This document shows positions 23,916 to 32,175 of a stretch of 64,000 nucleotides of DNA, piece after piece. The translations under genes were made by a program, and so were the position numbers. Origin of the DNA: Sphingopyxis sp. YR583 (GTDB lineage: Bacteria; Pseudomonadota; Alphaproteobacteria; Sphingomonadales; Sphingomonadaceae); the NCBI RefSeq assembly GCF_900108295.1, contig NZ_FNWK01000004.1:62001-126000 (forward strand), read 5' to 3'. Below the pieces are notes generated by a model. The model searched no databases and was not told where the DNA came from. It saw only the letters and a list, made by a program, of their open reading frames with translations. Each line of letters begins with the position of its first letter. The first letter of the stretch is position 1.

Positions 23916-24845
23916 ATGAGCGACGCCGGGCAATTCGGGCCGTGGGTCAGCGACGAGGCAAAGCTGCGGTTCCGCGCTTTTCTTAAGGAGTCGGCAACGC
24001 CGTCCGACCTGGCCGCAGCACGCCCCTTCTTTCGTGACTATAATCAGCGGCTGCTCGACAAGGCGCTGGCCCGATATGCCGTCGATGTTGTGACGCGTGA
24101 GATCGCCGGGGTCACGGTATATGACGTCGTTCCGTCGGGCGGCGCTGCCGATGCGCCGGTGCTGCTCTGCCTGCACGGCGGCGCCTTCTTGTGGGGCGAG
24201 GGGCCGGGTGCCATGCTCGAAGCGGTACCGATCGCGGCGACCGCCGGAATGCGCGTGCTGGCGATCGATTACCGGCTTGCGCCCGAACATGCCTATCCCG
24301 CCGCGGTCGACGATGTCGTTGCGGTCTATCGCGCCCTCACCGATACCGTCGATCCGGCGAGTATCGGCATATATGGCTGCTCCGCGGGGGCGGTGCTGAC
24401 AACGCAGGTGGTTGCACGCCTTCTCCATGACGACGTGCCGGGGCCCGGTGCGATCGGGATATTTCATGGAGCGCCCCTCCCGTTCGCGGGCGATGCGGCG
24501 CTTGCGCAGTCGCTGTTCGATCCCCGGGCCGAAACGGGCGCGGTGCCGAAGATCGAGGAGCTTCCCTATTTTGCGGGTGCCGACCTGTCCGATCCGCTCG
24601 TGCTATCCGCCGGGCATCCCGAGCTGCTCGCACGCTTCCCGCCGAGCTTGCTGATCTCGGCGACGCGTGACTTCGCCGCCAGCGCGGTGTCGGTCATGCA
24701 TCGCCGTTTGCTTGCTGCGGGCGTCGATGCCGATTTCGTTCTGTTCGATGGCCTCTGGCACGCGCATCATATGGATGTCGACCTGCCCGAATCGGTCGAA
24801 ACCTATGCGATCATCGCCGATTTCTTCCGCAAACGGCTGGGCTAG
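23916..24845 (+). CDS. HSL-type alpha/beta-hydrolase (esterase), divergent from the TonB operon
   Basis: 309 aa with no signal peptide. Oxyanion HGGAF, nucleophile in GCSAGA, acid in SATRDF and His in LWHAHH. ATG 23916 follows GAGAGGGATGG and lies just downstream of a LacI operator; the longer frame to 23823 would run through both operators, so I reject it. Its last four bases overlap the end of the convergent LacI gene. It differs clearly from the other esterases in the locus and so may take a different acyl position or chain. Confidence 0.9.
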   Translation: MSDAGQFGPWVSDEAKLRFRAFLKESATPSDLAAARPFFRDYNQRLLDKALARYAVDVVTREIAGVTVYDVVPSGGAADAPVLLCLHGGAFLWGEGPGAMLEAVPIAATAGMRVLAIDYRLAPEHAYPAAVDDVVAVYRALTDTVDPASIGIYGCSAGAVLTTQVVARLLHDDVPGPGAIGIFHGAPLPFAGDAALAQSLFDPRAETGAVPKIEELPYFAGADLSDPLVLSAGHPELLARFPPSLLISATRDFAASAVSVMHRRLLAAGVDADFVLFDGLWHAHHMDVDLPESVETYAIIADFFRKRLG

Positions 24846-25843
24846 CGGCTGGTCTCGCGTGCAATCAACTCGACGGGCAATGCCTGCGCCGTGGCGGACG
24901 CGTTGCCCTCGATCAAGGCGATGAGCGCATGGGCGAGCGCGTGGCCCGCCTCGGCGCCGTCCTGACGGATCGAGCTGATCGACGGACGATGGACGCTTGC
25001 GATCGGTGCGTCGTCGAAGCCGACGATCGCGACGTCGCCGGGAACCGAGAGCCCGCGCGCGGACAAGGCGTCGCAGGCGCCGGCGGCGATGAAGTCGCTC
25101 GCGGCAAAGAGCGCGTCGAATGCCGTTCCTGCGTCGAGCGCGTCGCGCACCGCCGCGGCGCCACCCTCGGCGGTGAAGGGGCAGGGCAGCGCGCCGACCA
25201 GCCGCGCCTCGCTCGACGCGAGCGCTTCGCGAAACCCTTCGAGCCGCGCGGCAATTTCGGGATGCTGTATGTCGCCGAGGAACAGAAGGCGGGTCGCGCC
25301 CCGGCCGACCAGATGCTCGGCAGCGAGTTTGCCGCCCATGCGATTGTCGCTGCCGACGACTTTCGCGCTGACCCCGGGAACGGGTTCGCCCCAGACGACG
25401 ATCGGCAGGTTCATTGCCGACACCTGCGTAACGCGGTGTGCGCCTTCGCCCTGTCCCAGCATCACGGCACCATCGGCGCCGACCGCGCTCGATGACAGGA
25501 AATGCTCGTTGGTGGTCAGCAAGGTCGAATAGCCCGCCGGGGTCAGCGTTTCGAGCAGCCCGCCGATGATCGAGAGGATCAGCGGGTCGGTATGCGACTG
25601 GCGGCCGGGGTCGATATGGTCGATCACCACCGCGATCGTCCGCGTTTCGCGCGTCCGCAGGCTGCGCGCGGCGACATTCATGCGGTAACCGACCTCGTTC
25701 GCCACCTTGGCGATGCGTTCGCGCACTTCGGGGCGGACAAGGTCGCTGCCGCGCAGCGCGCGCGACACGGTGATTTTCGAGACGCCGGCAAGCGTCGCGA
25801 CCATTTCCATGGTCGGGCGTTCGTCCTTGCCGATCCTGCCCAT
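24842..25843 (-). CDS. LacI-family transcriptional regulator
   Basis: 333 aa. The N-terminal LacI helix-turn-helix (MEMVATLAGVSKITVSRALRG, read as residues 12-32) is followed by the hinge and a periplasmic-binding-protein-like sugar domain, with VGFDDAPIASVHRPSISSIRQ as the typical late motif. LacI proteins bind palindromes and are usually released by a sugar or sugar phosphate. Three sites of one palindrome class are found only in the gaps before the TonB operon, the esterase at 23916 and the esterase at 25873, so this is very probably their regulator. A trehalose-related effector would fit the trehalase. Ends overlap the neighbouring esterase by four bases. Confidence 0.93.
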   Translation of the reverse strand: MGRIGKDERPTMEMVATLAGVSKITVSRALRGSDLVRPEVRERIAKVANEVGYRMNVAARSLRTRETRTIAVVIDHIDPGRQSHTDPLILSIIGGLLETLTPAGYSTLLTTNEHFLSSSAVGADGAVMLGQGEGAHRVTQVSAMNLPIVVWGEPVPGVSAKVVGSDNRMGGKLAAEHLVGRGATRLLFLGDIQHPEIAARLEGFREALASSEARLVGALPCPFTAEGGAAAVRDALDAGTAFDALFAASDFIAAGACDALSARGLSVPGDVAIVGFDDAPIASVHRPSISSIRQDGAEAGHALAHALIALIEGNASATAQALPVELIARETSR

Positions 25844-25872
25844 GATTGAACGTCCCCCGAAAATCCGAAACC

Positions 25873-26778
25873 CTATGTAGCCGCGAAGTAGCGGCGCACC
25901 AGCCCTCCGATCAAGTCATTGGCGGCAGCAACGGCGGGAATCGTGATCGGCAGGAACTGAAATCCGTGCGGCAGGCCCTGCAGGCGGCGCGCCAGCGTTT
26001 CGACGCCGGCGCGGACCAGTGCGGCGGCATAATATTCGCCATCGTCGCGCAGCGGGTCTTCCGAAGCGGTCAGCACGATCGCGGGAGCGAGTCCCGCGTG
26101 GCTCTCTGCAAGAAGGGGCGAGGCGAACGGATCGGATTCGGGAACATCGCCAAGATAATATTCGCGGCATGCGTCGAGATAGGTTTTCGACAGGCCCGGC
26201 GCCGCGATTTCAGTGAACGACGGCAGCGAGAAACGCATGTCGGTCGCGGGATGGATCAGCAACTGGAACAGCGGCTGCGGCTTACCCTCGGCGCGCAGGC
26301 GCAGCGTGGCGGCGGCGGTCAGATTGCCGCCCGCGCTTTCGCCGCCGAGCGCAATACGGCCCGGGTCGCAACGGAGGTCGGCCGCCGACCGGCGCGCCCA
26401 GTCTAGCGCGGTCATCGCGTCGTCGAGGCCTGCGGGAAATTTGTGCTCGGGCGCCAGCCGGTAACCGACGCCAAGCACCGCGCAGCCGCTTGCCGCTGCG
26501 AGGTGGCGCGTCATCGCGTCGTGCGTCTCAAGGTCGCCGAACATCCAGCCCCCGCCATGAAGAAAGACGAGCAGCGGCAGCGGGGCGTCCGACGCGGGGC
26601 GATAGAGGCGGACCGGCACGCCCCCGGCGTCGAAATCCTCGACATGATCGATATCGGCTCCCGGCATCGCCGCCGCCATCATCGCCATATGCGCGCGCAT
26701 CATCGGGATGATCTCCGGGCTCAGCGGCGGCATGTCCTGTGGTTGGCCGATAGCGGCCGCGATATCGGGATCGAGCAT
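25873..26778 (-). CDS. HSL-type alpha/beta-hydrolase (esterase/lipase), LacI-controlled
   Basis: 301 aa, classic bacterial hormone-sensitive-lipase form: HGGGW oxyanion motif, nucleophile in GESAGG, acid in TASEDPLRDDG and His in LPHGFQF. No signal peptide. ATG 26778 has GAGAGGAATT upstream; the in-frame ATG at 26808 lies within the LacI palindrome. A perfect LacI operator stands 16 bases upstream of the start codon. This GESAGG type differs from the other three esterases, so the locus holds at least two branches of the family. Probably another acyl-ester hydrolase of the same regulon. Confidence 0.92.
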   Translation of the reverse strand: MLDPDIAAAIGQPQDMPPLSPEIIPMMRAHMAMMAAAMPGADIDHVEDFDAGGVPVRLYRPASDAPLPLLVFLHGGGWMFGDLETHDAMTRHLAAASGCAVLGVGYRLAPEHKFPAGLDDAMTALDWARRSAADLRCDPGRIALGGESAGGNLTAAATLRLRAEGKPQPLFQLLIHPATDMRFSLPSFTEIAAPGLSKTYLDACREYYLGDVPESDPFASPLLAESHAGLAPAIVLTASEDPLRDDGEYYAAALVRAGVETLARRLQGLPHGFQFLPITIPAVAAANDLIGGLVRRYFAAT

Positions 26779-26793
26779 GGAATTCCTCTCAGA

Positions 26794-26807
26794 TGATATC
26801 GATATCA
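26794..26807. promoter_or_regulatory. LacI-type operator 3 (perfect palindrome)
   Basis: TGATATCGATATCA is a perfect 14-bp palindrome directly before the esterase gene at 25873-26778. It is the consensus form of operators 1 and 2. Confidence 0.75.
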
Positions 26808-26919
26808 ATTTCCGCCCGGCGCGTCCAGCATAGATCGCGGACCGTTATCGCGTGCGGAAACCTTCACGGGGTATCCGCGATGGCTTTTCAACAATATCAT
26901 GGGGTTTCGATATTCGGGC

Positions 26920-26995
<76 letters not shown>

Positions 26996-27069
26996 ACTTG
27001 GCGCCCTCTAGGCATTTTTGAGGCGGATGGGAATATCTGGCGTCGGGAAAATGCGGCGGGCAGGGCATT

Positions 27070-27939
27070 TTAGATGATCCCAAAGGTCCAGCCTTCGGTT
27101 CGCGCGAGCGCATTGGTCAGCGGCGACGGCGACCAGGGCGCGGTCTCGCCCGCCACCGCGCGGAGCCATGCCGCGGTGAGTAGCGCGTCGCTTGCATGAT
27201 CGCTGATCGGTCCCGACAAAAGGCAGGGCGACGAGCCCAGCGCAGCGAGCGCCGTGTCGAGCGCCGCGCCGTCGCGGATCTTGCTGCGCCCTGGGGGGAG
27301 TCCGGCGGCGCGCGCGGCAAGGCTGGTATAGATTTCGACGAGCATCGGTCCCGCCGCTGGCACAGGATCGCCGGGCCATAGCGGGATGCGGCCCGTTAGC
27401 CGGTGGAGCAGGCGCATTCCCGACAAGCTGGCCTTGCCGACCTGCGCGGCGCCGACGAGGTTGAAATTGCTGACGCTGGCGGCTTGCTTCGTTGCGCGCT
27501 GATGCTTCTCGACGACCCGCAGCCGCCCCGCGCCAGCCTCGAACAGGTCGCCTGCCGCACCTGTTTGCCGGAAGTGCCGCCGCGCTTCGGGGTGTGCAAG
27601 GAAGCCGCCTGCCTCATAATATGGATCGCTGGCGGTGAGCCGCTCCACAAGCGCCCAGAGCGCGCGCATGTCGGCCGGGCTTTTCTCCCAGCCCGGGAAA
27701 TAGGCGCCATGGTCCGCAAAGGCGAAGGCGGCCGAAAAATCGAAACCGATCAGCATATTCTCGCCGGCCGCCGCAACGCCCTCCAGCCATCCCAGAATTT
27801 CGGCGCGCGACCATATATGTCCCGGCCGCACCAGCGCGGGCGCTGCCGCGCCGCTGGCGACGGCCAACGCGATCCCGCGCTGACGCGGTCCGCGGGCGCC
27901 GGACCAGTCGAGTACGGCAAAATGGGTGAAGCGGCGCAT
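27070..27939 (-). CDS. Hypothetical protein, possible RNase H-like fold (DUF429-like)
   Basis: 289 aa soluble protein with no signal peptide. The N-terminal AVLDWSGA, the MLIGFDFSAAF strand and the late VEIYTSLAARAAG and DHASDALLTAAWLRA segments resemble the acidic strand-and-helix pattern of DUF429-type predicted nucleases with an RNase H fold (Asp11, Asp76 region, Glu and the late DxxD). This is pattern recognition, not proof. It diverges from the NfuA-like gene across 63 bases and may share that promoter region. Function unknown. Confidence 0.7.
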   Translation of the reverse strand: MRRFTHFAVLDWSGARGPRQRGIALAVASGAAAPALVRPGHIWSRAEILGWLEGVAAAGENMLIGFDFSAAFAFADHGAYFPGWEKSPADMRALWALVERLTASDPYYEAGGFLAHPEARRHFRQTGAAGDLFEAGAGRLRVVEKHQRATKQAASVSNFNLVGAAQVGKASLSGMRLLHRLTGRIPLWPGDPVPAAGPMLVEIYTSLAARAAGLPPGRSKIRDGAALDTALAALGSSPCLLSGPISDHASDALLTAAWLRAVAGETAPWSPSPLTNALARTEGWTFGII

Positions 27940-28002
27940 CGCCGCGCCTTAGCGCATCCCTATCATCTTGCACAAAGCCTCGCTCCGCCCCACATGCACG
28001 CC

Positions 28003-28575
28003 ATGCTGATCGAAACCGAATCGACGCCCAATCCCGCGACGCTGAAATTCCTGCCCGGCCGGGCGGTGATGGAAACGGGAACCCGTGACTTCGCCAGTCC
28101 AGAAGAGGCCGAAGCGTCTCCGCTCGCGAGCGCGCTTTTCTCGCTCGGCGATGTGACGGGCGTGTTCTTCGGCCGCGAATTCGTGTCGGTGACAATCGCG
28201 CCCGGCGCCGAATGGGCTGATGTGAAGCCCGATGTGCTCGGCATCGTCATGGACCATTTCCTCGCCGAAGTGCCGCTGTTCAATGCCGCCAGTGCGGGTT
28301 TTTCGGTGCCGGCCGAGGATGCGGGCTTCGCCGACGATCCCGCCGACGCCGATATCATCGACCAGATCAAGGAACTCATCGAAACGCGCGTCCGCCCGGC
28401 GGTCGCCAACGATGGCGGCGATATCGTCTACCGCGGTTTCGACAAGGGTAATGTCTATCTGAAAATGCAGGGCGCCTGCGCGGGATGTCCGTCGTCGACG
28501 GCAACTTTGAAGAATGGCATCGAGTCCCTCTTGAAACATTATGTGCCCGAGGTAACGGCAGTTCACGCCGTCTGA
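28003..28575 (+). CDS. NfuA/Nfu-type iron-sulfur scaffold protein
   Basis: 190 aa. The N-terminal Nfu domain begins with the conserved MLIETESTPNPATLKFLPG, and the C-terminal NifU-like domain carries CAGC (about residues 162-165), which binds a transferable Fe-S cluster. The protein passes clusters to apo-enzymes in the cytoplasm. I chose ATG 28003 because family members start here; ATG 27994 is also in frame. MiaB, an Fe-S enzyme, is encoded 4 kb downstream. No Shine-Dalgarno sequence is obvious, so translation may be leader-poor. Confidence 0.93.
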   Translation: MLIETESTPNPATLKFLPGRAVMETGTRDFASPEEAEASPLASALFSLGDVTGVFFGREFVSVTIAPGAEWADVKPDVLGIVMDHFLAEVPLFNAASAGFSVPAEDAGFADDPADADIIDQIKELIETRVRPAVANDGGDIVYRGFDKGNVYLKMQGACAGCPSSTATLKNGIESLLKHYVPEVTAVHAV

Positions 28576-28599
28576 CCATTTTTCCCGAGGAGTTATCCC

Positions 28600-29193
28600 A
28601 TGAGCGAGCCGCTTTCCGACAGCGCTCTCGACCAGCTGTTTCGCACTGCGCGCACCTATAACGGCTATCTCGACAAGCCCGTTTCGGAGGCGCAACTCCA
28701 TGCGATCTGGGATCTGGTGAAGTTCGGCCCGACGAGCGCCAACAGCCTGCCGGCGCGGATCGTCTGGTGCGTGACCGACGAGGCGAAGGCGAAGCTCGCC
28801 GCGCTGGCACTGCCTGCCAACGCCGAAAAAATCCTGAAGGCACCGGTCACCGCGATCATCGCGAGCGACAACGAGTTCTACGAAAACCTGCCCGAACTTT
28901 TTCCGCACGCCGATGCGCGTAGCTGGTTCGTCGGCAATGAGGCACTCGCGCAGACCACTGCGTTCCGCAATTCGAGCCTGCAGGGCGCCTATTTCATCCT
29001 CGCGGCGCGCGCGCTCGGTCTCGATACCGGGGCGATGTCGGGCTTCAACAATGCCGGCGTCGATGAAGCCTTCTTCGCCGACCAGCCGCAGGTAAAGAGC
29101 AATTTCATCTCGACCCTTGGCTATGGCGACCCCGCGACGATCTTCGAGCGCAGCCCGCGCCCCGATTTCGCCCGCTTCAATCGCATCGCCTGA
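28600..29193 (+). CDS. RutE-like nitroreductase-fold oxidoreductase (malonic semialdehyde reductase family)
   Basis: 197 aa FMN-type nitroreductase fold. [29 protein letters not shown] and the late [14 protein letters not shown] are typical of the HadB/RutE group, which includes the E. coli enzyme reducing malonic semialdehyde in pyrimidine breakdown. No other rut genes lie nearby, so the physiological substrate here is uncertain. It follows the Nfu gene by 24 bases, with GAGG before the ATG, and probably shares its transcript. Confidence 0.88.
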   Translation: MSEPLSDSALDQLFRTARTYNGYLDKPVSEAQLHAIWDLVKFGPTSANSLPARIVWCVTDEAKAKLAALALPANAEKILKAPVTAIIASDNEFYENLPELFPHADARSWFVGNEALAQTTAFRNSSLQGAYFILAARALGLDTGAMSGFNNAGVDEAFFADQPQVKSNFISTLGYGDPATIFERSPRPDFARFNRIA

Positions 29194-29210
29194 CGGACCC
29201 TCGATCCTCC

Positions 29211-29828
29211 ATGCGGCATCTGGTCATCGATTCGGCGAGTGAGGCCTGTTCGGTGGCGTTGCTGGAGGCGGGAGCGGTCGTCGACTATCGACATGAGGTG
29301 ATCGGCCGTGGCCATGCCGAACGGCTCGTCCCGCTGATCGCCGAACTTGCCGGGGGCGGCCGCGCCGATACTATCGTCGCGGGATGCGGCCCGGGCAGCT
29401 TTGCCGGGGTCCGGATCGGCGTCGCCGCGGCGCGCGCGCTGGCGCTCGGCTGGCAGGTTCCGGTGCATGGCTTTTCGACACTTGCACTGGTCGCCGCGGG
29501 CGCCGCCGCCGACATCGAAGCGGCGGGCGGGGCGCTCGTGGTGATGGAGGGTGGGCATGGCCAATGGTTCGTCCAGCCATTCGCCGCCGATCTGTCGCCG
29601 CGCGCAGAAATCCGTTCGCTCGTCCCCGACGAGGCCGTCCTGCTTGGCGACGAACTTATCGTTGGCAATCGGGCCGAGCCCTTTGTCGCGCTCCGCGGTT
29701 CGGGGCGTGCCGTCCCGACGCTGCCCGACGCGCGCGCGTTTCTCCAATTGCCGGCTGCGGCGCTGATCGAACAGCCGCGGCCGATTTATGGCCGGGCGCC
29801 CGATGCCAAGCCGATGGCCCCCGCATGA
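29211..29828 (+). CDS. tsaB: tRNA threonylcarbamoyladenosine biosynthesis protein TsaB
   Basis: 205 aa ASKHA-fold protein. The start (LVIDSASEACSVALLE) and the GCGPGSFAGVRIGVAAARALA motif are those of TsaB, which joins TsaD and TsaE to place threonylcarbamoyl on A37 of tRNAs reading ANN codons. Its ATGA stop overlap with rimI is the common arrangement. The C-terminal half is short and diverged, as usual for TsaB compared with TsaD. Confidence 0.95.
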   Translation: MRHLVIDSASEACSVALLEAGAVVDYRHEVIGRGHAERLVPLIAELAGGGRADTIVAGCGPGSFAGVRIGVAAARALALGWQVPVHGFSTLALVAAGAAADIEAAGGALVVMEGGHGQWFVQPFAADLSPRAEIRSLVPDEAVLLGDELIVGNRAEPFVALRGSGRAVPTLPDARAFLQLPAAALIEQPRPIYGRAPDAKPMAPA

Positions 29829-30307
29829 CGGGCGAAGTCCGCCTCGCCACCGCCCGCGTCGGCGATCTTGCCGCCGTGATGCGCGTGATGGATGCGGCAT
29901 TCGCTCCAGCCTATGGCGAAGCGTGGAGCGGCGCACAGCTTCTGACCCTGTTTGCCTTGCCTTCGGCGCGCGTCTGCCTGGCGTGGGACGGTGATCAGAT
30001 ATGCGGTTTTTCGGCGGCGCGCATCGCCGGCCCCGAAAGCGAATTATTGTTGCTCGCAGTCGATCCGCTATTTCGTCGTCGCGGTATCGCTGCGTTACTG
30101 ATGGACGACTGGCAAACTTGGGCAACCGGACAGGGCGCCGAGGACTATTTCCTTGAAATGCGGTCGGATAATGACGCCGTTCACCTTTATGAGGCGAGCG
30201 GTTTTGTAGAGTGTGGCCGGCGTCCGGCCTATTACCGTGGCAATGACGGGGTGGTTCGCGACGCAATTACGATGCGTCGATCCGCACGGGAACGAAAGCC
30301 CGACTGA
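29825..30307 (+). CDS. rimI: Ribosomal-protein-alanine N-acetyltransferase RimI-like (GNAT)
   Basis: 160 aa GNAT acetyltransferase. The acetyl-CoA-binding segment LLAVDPLFRRRGIAALLMDD (V-x-P-x-x-R-R-x-G-x-A form) is followed by FLEMRSDNDAVHLYEASGF, as in RimI, which acetylates the N terminus of ribosomal protein S18. The start ATG 29825 overlaps the tsaB stop. The tsaB-rimI pairing supports the name. Confidence 0.9.
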   Translation: MTGEVRLATARVGDLAAVMRVMDAAFAPAYGEAWSGAQLLTLFALPSARVCLAWDGDQICGFSAARIAGPESELLLLAVDPLFRRRGIAALLMDDWQTWATGQGAEDYFLEMRSDNDAVHLYEASGFVECGRRPAYYRGNDGVVRDAITMRRSARERKPD

Positions 30308-30415
30308 TCTGTCATTGCGGAATTGCATCCAAAGTGGCAGTAATCCTGCCGGCGAAAGAACAAATCCAATATTCGCTAGCCTTGCTTCTGGGTAATATAA
30401 ACAAGGAATAGTCTC

Positions 30416-30850
30416 ATGTCCGACCAAGCCGATACCAATGAGATGCTCGTTACGCTGACCGCCGACATCGTCGCTGCGCATGTCAGCAACAACAGCGTCG
30501 CCATTTCGGATCTCTCCCTATTGATAAACAATGTCCACGCCGCGCTGTCGGGGCTCGGCAGCGAGCCGGTCGTCGAGGAAAAGCTGGTGCCGGCGGTGTC
30601 GATCCGCACCTCGGTCAAGCCCGACTACATCGTCTGTCTCGAGGACGGCAAGAAGCTGAAAATGCTGCGCCGTCACCTGATGACGCATTATGGCATGACC
30701 CCCGACGATTATCGCGCCAAATGGGGCCTGCCCGCCGATTATCCGATGGTCGCGCCGAACTATGCCGAAAAGCGCCGCGCGCTGGCCAAGGAAATCGGCC
30801 TCGGCACCAAGGGCCGCGGTGGCGGGCGCAAGCGCAAGGCCAAGGCCTGA
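30416..30850 (+). CDS. mucR: MucR/Ros-family transcriptional regulator
   Basis: 144 aa. MucR/Ros proteins are alphaproteobacterial H-NS-like regulators with a prokaryotic zinc-finger-like domain. The N-terminal part (residues 8-45) is the oligomerising helix region. The core is CLEDGKKLKMLRRHLMTHYG followed by MTPDDYRAKWGLPADYPMVA. Presumed ligands are Cys74, Asp77, His87 and His91, with Asp in place of the second Cys of classic fingers, a variation known in this family. The basic tail GRGGGRKRKAKA is typical. Such proteins commonly control polysaccharide, motility and their own gene from AT-rich sites; the 30310-30415 leader is AT-rich. Confidence 0.93.
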   Translation: MSDQADTNEMLVTLTADIVAAHVSNNSVAISDLSLLINNVHAALSGLGSEPVVEEKLVPAVSIRTSVKPDYIVCLEDGKKLKMLRRHLMTHYGMTPDDYRAKWGLPADYPMVAPNYAEKRRALAKEIGLGTKGRGGGRKRKAKA

Positions 30851-30865
30851 CATTTGCGGTAAATC

Positions 30866-30912
30866 GCTCCGACTGGAGCAGGGAAGGGCGGTGTCGTAGG
30901 GGCGCCGCCCTT
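30866..30912. terminator. Two tandem hairpins after mucR
   Basis: GCTCC-GACT-GGAGC (30866-30879) is followed by AAGGGCGG (30884-30891) pairing perfectly with CCGCCCTT (30905-30912). They lie between mucR and fur. A U-tract is lacking, so they may be transcript-end stabilisers or a Rho-linked end rather than a strict intrinsic terminator. Confidence 0.4.
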
Positions 30913-30985
30913 GTCCTATCCGCGGGGCGTGCCTATACAGTTTGCAACAAAGACAAACACGGCTGCATCTGCAGGAAAGGCAAGC

Positions 30986-31411
30986 ATGTCCGGCAATATC
31001 GATCTCGAAGCCCTGTGTCACGAAAAGGGCCTGCGCATTACCGAGCAGCGCCGCATCATTGCGCGCGTCATCTCGGATTCGGAGGATCATCCCGATGTCG
31101 AGACGCTCTATGAGCGCGCGTCCAAGGTCGACAGCGGTATCTCGATCGCCACCGTCTATCGCACCGTGCGTCTGTTCGAAGAAGCGGGAATTCTCGACCG
31201 TCACGATTTCGGCGACGGCCGCTCGCGCTACGAAGCCGCGCCCGAGGCGCATCACGATCATCTGATCGACGTCGAAACGGGCAAGGTGATCGAATTCGTC
31301 GATCCCGAACTCGAAGCGTTGCAGAAGGTGATCGCCGAACGGCTGGGCTTCCGCCTCGTCGACCACCGCATGGAGCTTTATGGTGTCGCCATCGATCGCA
31401 AGCGCGACTGA
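30986..31411 (+). CDS. fur: Ferric uptake regulator Fur
   Basis: 141 aa from ATG 30986, preceded by GGAAAGG. The N-terminal winged helix has the SGISIATVYRTVRLFEEAGI segment, and EAHHDHLID carries the His-rich metal site of Fur family members. There are no CxxC pairs for a structural zinc site, which is common in alphaproteobacterial Fur. With Fe(II) it represses iron-uptake genes. Two Fur-like boxes lie before the TonB receptor at 34910. Mur (manganese-responsive) is an alternative for alphaproteobacterial members. The end overlaps the acyltransferase gene by 32 bases. Confidence 0.92.
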   Translation: MSGNIDLEALCHEKGLRITEQRRIIARVISDSEDHPDVETLYERASKVDSGISIATVYRTVRLFEEAGILDRHDFGDGRSRYEAAPEAHHDHLIDVETGKVIEFVDPELEALQKVIAERLGFRLVDHRMELYGVAIDRKRD

Positions 31412-32168
31412 TCGCAGCGCGATTACCTGGCGGACGGTCGCCCGTCTCGCCCTGATGGTGCTGACGCTCCTTTTTCTGATCGTCCCGCATCTCCTCTACC
31501 GCGCTGTCGGTCGCCCGTCGCCGATGGTCATGGCCTTCCTCAATGCCGTTGGCTGGATCGCCGGGCTGCGCATCCGCACGACGGGGGCGCGGCTCCGGCG
31601 CAATGTCCTGTTCGTGTCGAACCATGTCAGCTGGCTCGATATCCTTGCGCTCGGCGGCGCTGCGCGCTCGGCCTTTGTGTCGAAGGCGGAGGTCGGCACG
31701 ACTCCGCTCGTCGGCTGGCTCGCCGACCAGAACCACACCGTTTACGTCCAGCGCGAAGCGCGGCGCGAGATCCACAATCAGGCGAACGACCTGCGCAACG
31801 CGCTCGCACGCGGCCGCCCGGTGACGCTGTTTCCCGAAGGGACGACGGGGCCGGGCGACGGACTGCTGCCCTTCCGTGCCTCGCTGTTCCAGGCGGTGAT
31901 CCCGACGCCGCCGAACCTGCGCGTCCAGCCGGTGTTTCTCGACTATGGGGCAGAGGCGAACGACATCGCCTGGCTCGATCCCGAATCCGGGCTCGGCAAC
32001 TTCAAACGGCTGCTCGCGCGCAAGCGGCCGATCCACCTGACGATCCATTATCTCGACCCGCTTCCCGACATCGTCGAAGCCGATCGCAAGCTCCTTGCCG
32101 AGGCGGCACGCGCCACGATTGCGGCCGAAATCGCACGGTCTTCCGCCAGCGCGCCGCATCGCCTATAG
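31380..32168 (+). CDS. 1-acyl-sn-glycerol-3-phosphate acyltransferase (PlsC-type)
   Basis: 262 aa. It transfers an acyl chain to lysophosphatidic acid (or another lysolipid) at the inner membrane. One N-terminal membrane helix ([18 protein letters not shown]) is followed by the acyltransferase box NHVSWLD (HX4D) and the FPEGTT substrate motif. The reading frame begins inside fur; ATG 31380 and GTG 31383 are both possible, so translation is probably coupled. An ornithine-lipid OlsA-type role cannot be excluded. Confidence 0.92.
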   Translation: MVSPSIASATDRSAITWRTVARLALMVLTLLFLIVPHLLYRAVGRPSPMVMAFLNAVGWIAGLRIRTTGARLRRNVLFVSNHVSWLDILALGGAARSAFVSKAEVGTTPLVGWLADQNHTVYVQREARREIHNQANDLRNALARGRPVTLFPEGTTGPGDGLLPFRASLFQAVIPTPPNLRVQPVFLDYGAEANDIAWLDPESGLGNFKRLLARKRPIHLTIHYLDPLPDIVEADRKLLAEAARATIAAEIARSSASAPHRL

Positions 32169-32175
32169 CGCGCCG

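Noticed and set aside
27403..28002. N-terminal extension of the NfuA-like protein
   Set aside because: It overlaps the opposite-strand gene at 27070-27939, and the conserved family start is at 28003.
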